Shown here: piece after piece, positions 6,590 through 9,952 of the stretch
Layout: each line of letters opens with the position of its first letter
Numbering within the stretch: the first letter of the stretch is position 1
Source of the DNA: an uncultured Peptococcaceae bacterium
GTDB lineage: Bacteria > Bacillota > Peptococcia > Peptococcales > Peptococcaceae
Direction of reading: 5' to 3'
DNA: 9,952 nucleotides
Assembly (NCBI GenBank): GCA_902492275.1
Contig: CABUKW010000115.1
Span: 1-9,952, forward strand
Notes under the pieces: generated by a model
Told to the model about the DNA's origin: nothing
Database searches by the model: none
Seen by the model: the letters and a program-made list of their open reading frames with translations, nothing else
Made by a program: the position numbers and the translations under genes

Positions 6590-7084
6590 TTAGCAGAAAT
6601 ATTTTTTCTGGTTATAGTATTCTTTTACAGTCTCCAGCGCTTCGCCAAAACGCTGATAATGCACGATTTCTCGCGCCCGCAGGAAACGCAGCGGCGCTAA
6701 AACGCTTTCGTCGTTGCAGGCCAAATCCATCAGATATTCATAGGTCTGTTTTGCTCGCTGTTCAGCGGCAATGTTGGAGGTTAAATCGGTAATAGGATCT
6801 CCCATCCCCGAAATATAATCGCTGGTCCAGTTGTAGCCGTTCGGATCGCTATAGAACAATCCTTGACCGTGCAGTGTGTAGTAGCCATCCAGGCCAGCTT
6901 CTTTCAATTCACACAGAGAAGCGTTTTCCATGATTTGATATACCATGGTACCAATCATTTCTAAGTGACCGATTTCTTCCGTGCCGATGTCGGTTAAGAG
7001 CGCTTTGGTTTGACCGGTAGGCATGGTGAAGCGCTGGTTCAGATATTGCAGGCAGGCCGACAGCTCGCCTGCTGGACCGCCAAA
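6590..7084 (-). pseudogene. cotJC: 3' part of CotJC-type manganese catalase, split by the inserted element
   Basis: The frame is open for 164 codons and begins with FGGPAGELSACLQYLNQR directly behind an in-frame TAA (7085-7087). It continues through the CotJC/Mn-catalase signature LLTDIGTEEIGHLEM. All five expected manganese ligands can be assigned: Glu in GELS, Glu and His in EEIGH, Glu in AAEQ, His in EIVH. CotJC of Bacillus is about 189 residues and has about 30 residues before this GG; these are missing. An ATG at 7024 exists but has no ribosome site and would remove the first ligand. CotJC sits in the inner spore coat and is made in the mother cell. The break coincides with the end of an integrated element, so the gene is interrupted rather than decayed, and excision could rebuild it. 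A vegetative Mn-catalase is a less likely alternative. Confidence 0.88.
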
Positions 7085-7103
7085 TTACAAACGGATATAA
7101 CAC
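7078..7103. other. Attachment-site junction between cotJC and the element
   Basis: CotJC coding similarity stops at the Phe-Gly-Gly codons (7076-7084). The next triplet on the minus strand is TAA, where the family normally has Gln or another residue before the aromatic-Gly-Gly. The following bases to 7103 resemble nothing in cotJC and precede the recombinase terminator. The crossover core should therefore lie within or next to AATTTGGCGG as read on the minus strand. The exact dinucleotide cannot be fixed without the other end. Confidence 0.65.
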
Positions 7104-7129
7104 AAAAAGGGCCTATAAATGGCCCTTTT
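7104..7129 (-). terminator. Terminator of the recombinase gene
   Basis: AAAAAGGGCC (7104-7113) and GGCCCTTTT (7119-7127 and on) form a strong stem with a short A/T loop, with U runs on both sides. It overlaps the recombinase stop codon and lies between it and the cotJC junction, which would stop recombinase transcripts from reading into cotJC. Confidence 0.8.
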
Positions 7130-8559
7130 CAAATATAATAATAGAATTCTAAGCATTCTGCCTGCTTGTTATACACGATTCTTTGTATCATCTGGTGAGC
7201 GGCAGCAGATTTTTCTTCTAGTGAAACATCGCTTTTTAAGAGGCTGTATAAATTACTGATTTGTTCTTTGAATTTTTTATCATCTATACGGGTGATTTTG
7301 TATTTCTGTAATTCTTCCAATAATTTTTCCTTTTCGACTAGGATGGAGGCTTTATTATCTTTGTATTCATCAGCGGTGTCTATTCCGTCAAGGTATGCCT
7401 GTTTTGCTCGTTCTAGCTTAATCTCCGCTTTCTCAATGGCTTTTTCAATGTTTCTTCGCTCAATATTTTTCAAATCGATGTTCTTTTCTACTAGATTATA
7501 CTTTTTGCCGGTACCATTTATAATACTTTGCAAACTGGCAAAAACAATTTCTTCAACGGCTTTTACAGTAATGCGATGAGATACAGTGCAGCGGCCGCCA
7601 GAATATCCGCGACACTGAAATCCTGGGCTACGTGTGCCAGTATAGCAAAGGGTTGCCCCACAAGTATCACAGCGTAGAAGGCCGCTGGCCCAATGCCGGT
7701 AAGTGCTGGATGGCTGTTGATTTTTATATAGTTTAGGCATATTTTTTAGTATTTCCTGCACTTTTTCAAACTCTTCCATAGTGACAATAGGTTCATGTTT
7801 ACCATCGCTGATAATCAGGGATTCTTTGTCAAAATCGTATCCTTTTTTGCCATCTGGACACCATACCATTTTGCCAGTATAAACAATGTTTTTAGCAATA
7901 TACTCCACTGTACGGTTTTGAAAACGATTTCCTTTTTTTGTGAGCTTACCCATAGCATTTAATTCTTTGGCTATTTTATAGAAAGACGTATCGCCGGATA
8001 GTATCTTATCGTAGATAAAACGTACCGTTTCAGCTTCTTCCGGATTGATGATATAGATATTATCTTTTACAACGTATCCATAAGGAGGGGTAGCCTGTAC
8101 TTCACCACGCAGGGCCTTTTCCGTCATTCCTTTCTTAACTTCTTCGGATAAATTGATACTGTAGTATTCAGCCATAGCTTCTAACATAGATTCCAAAATA
8201 ATGCTGAATTTATCATCCTCAATATGTTCTGTGACAGAAATTACCTTGATACCATCTTTTTTTAACAGCGACTTGTATACAACGCTATCTTCACGTGAGC
8301 GAGCAAAACGGTCAAATTTGTGTACTAAAATCATGTCAAACGGCGCCGGTTTTAACTTAGCGGTTCCAATCATTCGCATAAAGGCAGGGCGCTTTTCAGC
8401 TTTTCGACCAGAAAAACCATCATCAATGTAAACATAGTCATTCTCAACGGTTATATTGTTTTTTCTGGCATAATCTAAAAGCAGCCGCTTTTGTGCATCG
8501 GGACTATATTCAATCTGGTCTTCCGTAGATACGCGAATATATAAAGCTGCTTTTTGCAT
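7129..8559 (-). CDS. Large serine recombinase (site-specific integrase/excisionase)
   Basis: 476 residues. The resolvase catalytic domain (1-150) starts ALYIRVSTEDQ with the nucleophile S11 and R9, and contains the FDRFARSRED arginine motif (82-91). A recombinase domain follows (about 155-280, PPYGY at 158-162). A zinc ribbon has C297, C300, C316 and C324. A coiled coil (about 362-422) is rich in Lys and Glu and mediates synapsis control in this class. Size and order match SpoIVCA of the skin element, SprA of SPbeta and phage integrases. The enzyme cuts both strands at a 2-bp core with a phosphoserine link. A GTG at 8568 is in frame but lies within GAGGTG, the ribosome site; ATG 8559, 6 nt downstream, is the start. 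It sits next to the broken cotJC gene and points at it. Confidence 0.95.
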   Translation of the reverse strand: MQKAALYIRVSTEDQIEYSPDAQKRLLLDYARKNNITVENDYVYIDDGFSGRKAEKRPAFMRMIGTAKLKPAPFDMILVHKFDRFARSREDSVVYKSLLKKDGIKVISVTEHIEDDKFSIILESMLEAMAEYYSINLSEEVKKGMTEKALRGEVQATPPYGYVVKDNIYIINPEEAETVRFIYDKILSGDTSFYKIAKELNAMGKLTKKGNRFQNRTVEYIAKNIVYTGKMVWCPDGKKGYDFDKESLIISDGKHEPIVTMEEFEKVQEILKNMPKLYKNQQPSSTYRHWASGLLRCDTCGATLCYTGTRSPGFQCRGYSGGRCTVSHRITVKAVEEIVFASLQSIINGTGKKYNLVEKNIDLKNIERRNIEKAIEKAEIKLERAKQAYLDGIDTADEYKDNKASILVEKEKLLEELQKYKITRIDDKKFKEQISNLYSLLKSDVSLEEKSAAAHQMIQRIVYNKQAECLEFYYYI

Positions 8560-8579
8560 ATTCGTCACCTCAATATTTA

Positions 8580-8609
8580 ATTGTATTTGCAGTGACCGCC
8601 AGAATATGC
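8580..8609 (-). promoter_or_regulatory. Candidate sigma-E (mother-cell) promoter of the recombinase
   Basis: On the minus strand GCATATT (8603-8609) and AATACAAT (8580-8587) are separated by 15 bp. The B. subtilis sigma-E consensus is about KMATATT, 13-15 bp, CATACAAT, so the fit is complete in the -35 and seven of eight in the -10. The predicted start near 8573 leaves a leader of only about 14 nt with the ribosome site at its very beginning. AGCATATT also recurs twice on the other strand nearby, so it could instead be a regulator site. Confidence 0.5.
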
Positions 8610-8615
8610 TAAAAT
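8587..8615 (+). promoter_or_regulatory. Rightward sigma-A promoter opposite the recombinase promoter
   Basis: TTGCAG (8587-8592), 17 bp, TAAAAT (8610-8615). It would start a transcript near 8622 that ends at the strong terminator at 8682-8724 after about 100 nt without a reading frame. It overlaps the candidate sigma-E promoter on the other strand, so the two would exclude each other. Confidence 0.45.
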
Positions 8616-8653
8616 ACAGTTGCTTGGGCTGTTTAGCATATTGCTAACGGTTT

Positions 8654-8680
8654 TCTTAATATGTTGGTAGCATATTAAGA
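8654..8680. repeat. Hairpin A with TTGGTAG loop
   Basis: TCTTAATATG (8654-8663) pairs perfectly with CATATTAAGA (8671-8680) around the loop TTGGTAG. No U run follows, so it is not a terminator. Its loop is identical to those of the two terminator hairpins at 8682-8718 and 9049-9071. Confidence 0.65.
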
Positions 8681-8681
8681 C

Positions 8682-8724
8682 AAAAGGCTCTCTGCGTTGG
8701 TAGCGCAGGGGGCTTTTTATTTTA
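8682..8724 (+). terminator. Hairpin B, terminator with TTGGTAG loop
   Basis: A 15-bp stem (8682-8696 with 8704-8718, three G-U pairs) around TTGGTAG is followed by TTTTTATTTTAT. It ends any rightward transcript before the toxin promoter. Its sequence from CTCTG on is repeated at 9049-9084 with compensating base-pair changes. Confidence 0.75.
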
Positions 8725-8733
8725 TCAAATTTA

Positions 8734-8742
8734 TGGTATAAT
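8734..8742 (+). promoter_or_regulatory. Extended -10 promoter of the type I toxin
   Basis: TGGTATAAT gives a perfect TATAAT (8737-8742) with the TGn extension. The -35 region is only T-rich, which extended -10 promoters tolerate. Predicted start is near 8749. The leader holds a GTTACC/GGTAAC stem (8750-8772), and CCCCT (8757-8761) can pair with AGGGG of the ribosome site (8777-8781), as in toxins whose translation is kept low by leader structure. Confidence 0.65.
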
Positions 8743-8781
8743 CTGCAATGTTACCGCCCCTATACTGGTAACAGGAAGGGG

Positions 8782-8804
8782 GTGCAAAACATGGAAATCC
8801 TCAC
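8782..8804 (+). repeat. Direct repeat, copy 1, over the toxin start codon
   Basis: GTGCAAAAC at the end of the ribosome site, the start codon and ATCCTCAC in codons 3-5 recur at 8958-8981 with one substitution and one inserted base. This copy is the presumed target of the antisense RNA encoded over copy 2. Confidence 0.85.
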
Positions 8805-8883
8805 TCTTTTAATCACTACTGTTATGGCAAACGTAATTAGCCAATTGCTTTGCAAATGGTTCGATGGTAGGAAAAAGCGGTAA
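8791..8883 (+). CDS. 30-residue hydrophobic peptide, probable type I toxin (Fst/holin-like)
   Basis: The peptide begins MEILTLLITTVMANVIS, forming one membrane helix, and ends LCKWFDGRKKR, a Trp and a cluster of basic residues at the membrane edge. Size, charge pattern and setting match type I toxins of Gram-positive bacteria (Fst, TxpA, so-called putative holin-like toxins), which damage the membrane when translated. A strong GGAAGGGGG ribosome site lies about 8 nt ahead. It has its own promoter (8734-8742) and a terminator (8919-8952) shared with a convergent antisense RNA. The gene lies in the element between recombinase and hicB, where such loci stabilise the host element. A small phage membrane protein of other function is the alternative, but the antisense design argues against it. 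Confidence 0.8.
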   Translation: MEILTLLITTVMANVISQLLCKWFDGRKKR

Positions 8884-8918
8884 TGAGCCTAGTCTGCACA
8901 GACTATAAAAAAGCAAAA

Positions 8919-8952
8919 GAAAACCCCAGTAGTTGCGCCTACTGGGGTTTTC
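8919..8952. terminator. Bidirectional terminator shared by toxin mRNA and antisense RNA
   Basis: A 14-bp perfect stem (8919-8932 with 8939-8952), loop TTGCGC. Leftward it is followed by TTTTCTTTTGCTTTTTT, rightward by TTTTCGCTTTG. Both RNAs would end here and would contain complementary stem-loops. Confidence 0.88.
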
Positions 8953-8957
8953 GCTTT

Positions 8958-8981
8958 GTGCAAAACACGGAACATCCTCAC
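8958..8981 (+). repeat. Direct repeat, copy 2, inside the antisense RNA gene
   Basis: GTGCAAAAC, then ACGGAAC, then ATCCTCAC: the same as copy 1 at 8782-8804 except T to C in the start codon and one extra C. The two changes destroy the start codon and complete the GAACAT stem used by the antisense RNA. Confidence 0.85.
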
Positions 8982-9001
8982 AATGTTCTTTGCCTAGGCA
9001 C

Positions 9002-9030
9002 ATTATAGCATATGCAAAACCGATTTGCAA
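9002..9030 (-). promoter_or_regulatory. Sigma-A promoter of the antisense RNA
   Basis: On the minus strand TTGCAA (9025-9030), exactly 17 bp, and perfect TATAAT (9002-9007). It is clearly stronger in the -35 than the toxin promoter, as expected where the antitoxin RNA must be in excess. A 10-bp palindrome TGCCTAGGCA (8991-9000) lies at the predicted start near 8995. Confidence 0.75.
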
Positions 9031-9048
9031 TATCCCCAGCAGGTATTT

Positions 9049-9084
9049 TCTCTGTGTTGGTAGCACAGAGGCTTTTTATTTTAT
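9049..9084 (+). terminator. Hairpin C, second copy of the TTGGTAG terminator
   Basis: CTCTGTG (9050-9056) and CACAGAG (9064-9070) around TTGGTAG (9057-9063), followed by GCTTTTTATTTTAT. It overlaps the end of hicB but is oriented to end rightward transcripts. On the minus strand no U run follows, so it does not serve hicB. It matches hairpin B closely, with C-G replaced by T-A in the stem. Confidence 0.7.
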
Positions 9085-9479
9085 TGAGTTGGAGAAGAAA
9101 TATTAAGTTGTTTCATCAAAGCATCTTGCAGAACGCGAGAAAAATTTATACCAGCTTTCTCGGCAGCTACATTAAGCCAAGAGGGGATACTTAAAGTTTT
9201 TTTCACAGCTCGGTTGTCGATGGATTTTCTGTAAGCAGAAAAGTCTACATCCACAAATGTACAAATTTCATTTTCTTCATGAGGCGGAATAACATTAGAC
9301 GATTCAGGAATAGTATTTCCCAAATCTTCCTGAGTAATGCCCCACAGGCTAATGGCGTCGCGAGCCATCTCGATAGCGTTTGTTAAATCTTCCCCTTGCG
9401 TATTAATATCAAAATCGGGAACTGTCACAAAGTATCCAAAATCACACGGGCTTAAAATAATAGGGTAAGCAGCTTTCAT
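9081..9479 (-). CDS. hicB: HicB-family antitoxin
   Basis: 132 residues. The N-terminal half is the partly degraded RNase-H-like HicB domain: AAYPIILSPCDFGYFVTVPDF (3-23), then a helix with EDLTNAIEMARDAISLW (30-46). The C-terminal part (93-125) reads as a ribbon-helix-helix DNA-binding segment (KKTLSIPSWLNVAAEKAG and FSRVLQDALMKQL). HicB proteins bind and silence the HicA RNase and repress their own operon. The ATG at 9479 follows AAAGGAG. It lies 35 bp downstream of hicA on the same strand, the classical hicA-hicB order. A terminator-like stem sits between the two genes, so hicB may be partly uncoupled from hicA. Confidence 0.92.
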   Translation of the reverse strand: MKAAYPIILSPCDFGYFVTVPDFDINTQGEDLTNAIEMARDAISLWGITQEDLGNTIPESSNVIPPHEENEICTFVDVDFSAYRKSIDNRAVKKTLSIPSWLNVAAEKAGINFSRVLQDALMKQLNISSPTQ

Positions 9480-9501
9480 AATAAAATCTCCTTTCTGGTT
9501 G

Positions 9502-9536
9502 AAAAAGACGGGATTTATTTTAACCCCTGTCTTTTT
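9502..9536 (-). terminator. Terminator-like stem between hicA and hicB
   Basis: On the minus strand AAAAAGAC plus GGG at the end of hicA pair with CCC plus GTCTTTTT in the gap, leaving one bulge. The stem is followed by its own U run, the form of an intrinsic terminator or attenuator. The right-hand arm can alternatively pair with the hicA start region (9672-9685). Confidence 0.5.
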
Positions 9537-9688
9537 ATAATGGCTTTTGCAAGCATTTCAGCAATTTCTTTATGCCTTGGTATTGGTTCAATAGAATTCC
9601 CATTTGTATAAATATCATGGTTTGTGCCATTTCTTAACAGATACCAGCCATTTTTTTCTAACAGTTTTATAAAATCCCGTCTTTTCAT
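9515..9688 (-). CDS. hicA: HicA-family mRNA interferase toxin
   Basis: 57 residues with a double-stranded-RNA-binding-like HicA fold. It starts MKRRDFIKLLEKNGWYLLRN, has the catalytic His in GTNHDIY (H24), and continues with SIEPIPRHKEIAEMLAKAIIKR, where PRHKEI is the conserved family segment. HicA cleaves mRNA independently of the ribosome when freed from HicB. AGGAGA lies 7 nt before the ATG at 9688. The gene is transcribed from a full-consensus promoter at 9712-9740 and is followed by hicB. All family key residues are present, so it should be active. Confidence 0.92.
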   Translation of the reverse strand: MKRRDFIKLLEKNGWYLLRNGTNHDIYTNGNSIEPIPRHKEIAEMLAKAIIKRQGLK

Positions 9689-9702
9689 TTTGCTCTCCTC
9701 TC

Positions 9703-9723
9703 TATACGTATATTATACGTGAA
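9703..9723. promoter_or_regulatory. Operator O1 over the hicA -10
   Basis: The minus strand reads ACGTATAATATACGT, a perfect palindrome around one central base, so two ACGT boxes (9706-9709 and 9717-9720) stand 11 bp apart, one helical turn. It covers the -10 box. HicB or the S24 repressor encoded upstream are the candidate binders. Confidence 0.6.
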
Positions 9724-9740
9724 ATAAAAAAGAGTGTCAA
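9712..9740 (-). promoter_or_regulatory. Full-consensus sigma-A promoter of hicAB
   Basis: On the minus strand TTGACA (9735-9740), exactly 17 bp, TATAAT (9712-9717): twelve of twelve matches. Such a strong promoter in front of a toxin implies tight repression. Predicted start near 9705, a leader of about 17 nt. Confidence 0.85.
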
Positions 9741-9748
9741 TAAGAATA

Positions 9749-9763
9749 ACGTATTTTTTACGT
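9749..9763. promoter_or_regulatory. Operator O2 upstream of the hicA -35
   Basis: ACGTATTTTTTACGT again has two ACGT boxes 11 bp apart and matches O1 at 13 of 15 positions. It stands 43 bp from O1 and 8 bp upstream of the -35 hexamer, fitting cooperative repressor binding on both sides of the promoter. Confidence 0.55.
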
Positions 9764-9784
9764 ATTTTTATATAGAAAGCTCCT

Positions 9785-9952
9785 TCACGCATTCCCGATT
9801 ACTTTGCCCTTGCAATACAGCGCATCATCCTCAGTAATTATAATAGGCTCATAAACTGGATTTAAACTAATCAGTTTATCGCCACCGAATTTCTTTATAT
9901 AGCCTTCCCCATTTAAAACAAAGATACCAATTTCTCCAGGTTCCACACTAGG
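9785..9952 (-). CDS. S24 (LexA/CI-like) repressor, C-terminal 55 residues, runs off the window
   Basis: The visible frame reads EPGEIGIFVLNGEGYIKKF and later LISLNPVYEPIII, ending GKVIGNA. This is the end of a peptidase S24 autocleavage domain: the Lys in GYIKKF is the general base of the Ser-Lys pair, and the LNPxYEPI strand follows it as in LexA and phage CI proteins. The Ser nucleophile and any N-terminal HTH lie outside the window. In elements of this kind such proteins keep lytic or excision genes silent and are cleaved after RecA activation. It lies upstream of hicAB on the same strand, 96 bp away, with a separate hicAB promoter between them. Host LexA is unlikely because of the mobile context. 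Confidence 0.85.
   Translation of the reverse strand, partial: PSVEPGEIGIFVLNGEGYIKKFGGDKLISLNPVYEPIIITEDDALYCKGKVIGNA

Larger units (their letters stand above)
8622..8724 (+). ncRNA. Putative short structured RNA with tandem hairpins
   Basis: Inferred from a promoter at 8587-8615 and the terminator ending near 8724. It contains three successive stems: TTAGCA/TGCTAA (8633-8647), a 10-bp stem at 8654-8680 and a 15-bp stem at 8682-8718. The last two have the same 7-nt loop TTGGTAG although their stems differ entirely. There is no open frame of note. It may be a regulatory RNA of the element or a terminated leader; expression is not shown. Confidence 0.35.
8911..8996 (-). ncRNA. Antisense RNA antitoxin (RNAII/RatA-like), convergent to the toxin
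   Basis: A leftward RNA of about 80 nt is predicted from the promoter at 9002-9030 to the shared terminator at 8919-8952. It has no reading frame. It carries the complement of direct-repeat copy 2 and so matches the toxin translation start region over 23 of 24 positions. Its 5' part folds as a hairpin, GAACAT/ATGTTC (8970-8988), with GTGAGG in the loop, exactly complementary to CCTCAC in toxin codons 3-5. That is a ready first-contact loop. It would block ribosome binding to the toxin message, as RNAII does for Fst in the par locus of pAD1. Existence and ends are inferred from sequence. Confidence 0.72.
7085..9952. mobile_element. Integrated element (skin-like or prophage), left end; right end outside window
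   Basis: From the cotJC junction onward the window holds a large serine recombinase, a type I toxin-antitoxin locus, hicB-hicA and an S24-type repressor, the usual integration and maintenance module of prophages or integrative elements. Base composition is visibly more A/T-rich than in the genes to the left. No structural phage genes or conjugation genes are in view, so its type is undecided. The missing 5' end of cotJC is expected on its far side. Confidence 0.82.

Noticed and set aside
7595..8607. CCGCCAGAATAT occurs near 7596 within the recombinase gene and again near 8597; GACCGCCA also occurs at the cotJC junction and upstream of the recombinase. Considered as attachment-site copies.
   Set aside because: Matches of 8-12 bp are expected by chance in 10 kb, one copy lies in zinc-ribbon coding sequence, and the far attachment site should lie outside the window.
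8686..8716. CTGCGTTGGTAGCGCAG resembles a tRNA D-arm (GTTGGTAG).
   Set aside because: No acceptor, anticodon or T arm fits around it; the stem continues through to a U run as a terminator.
8809..9066. Leftward 85-codon frame across the type I toxin-antitoxin locus.
   Set aside because: It runs through the shared terminator stem and the antisense RNA gene, has no ribosome site and resembles no protein.
1..9952. CRISPR array, rRNA or tRNA genes, IS elements with transposase.
   Set aside because: No regularly spaced repeats, no tRNA or rRNA signatures and no transposase frame are present.

Overview
The window reads as a chromosomal segment of a spore-forming member of the Bacillota (Clostridia or Negativicutes type). 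The evidence is an exact Bacillus-type ParB site (parS), strong GGAGG ribosome sites, consensus sigma-A promoters, a PdaA-type spore-cortex deacetylase and the 3' part of a CotJC-type spore-coat manganese catalase. I cannot name the genus. The parS site suggests the region lies in the origin-proximal part of the chromosome.

Layout. Positions 1-2845 hold four leftward genes: a Uma2-family nuclease-like protein, an unrecognised protein, the PdaA-type deacetylase and a cysteine-less MGMT-like protein; the last three are closely spaced and may be one operon. Positions 3090-5319 hold a rightward, overlapping pair: a SulP anion transporter with STAS domain and a flavodoxin-fold reductase. Positions 5320-5663 have no gene. 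They carry a roughly 120-bp dyad repeat, a partial second copy of its right end, and parS inside a 44-bp perfect palindrome that also looks like a terminator. Positions 5664-6508 hold a leftward DUF2628 membrane protein and a rightward 41-residue membrane peptide.

From 6590 rightwards the window shows an integrated element. A leftward cotJC-like reading frame, with all five expected manganese ligands, ends abruptly at about 7084 at an in-frame stop, losing roughly the first 30 codons. Immediately beyond lie a terminator and a large serine recombinase gene pointing at the junction, then a type I toxin-antitoxin locus, hicB, hicA and the 3' end of an S24 (LexA/CI-like) repressor that runs off the window. 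The right end of the element and the 5' part of cotJC should lie outside the window.

How it may work. The arrangement resembles the skin element of sigK: a recombinase-bearing element inside a sporulation gene that could excise precisely in the mother cell. A candidate sigma-E promoter lies directly upstream of the recombinase start. Two toxin-antitoxin systems and a repressor would keep the element in the vegetative line. The type I locus has a clear par/Fst-like design: a 30-residue toxin, a convergent antisense RNA, a shared bidirectional terminator, and a 23/24-nt direct repeat that makes the antisense RNA complementary to the toxin start region. The sequence facts are direct; the regulatory model is inference.
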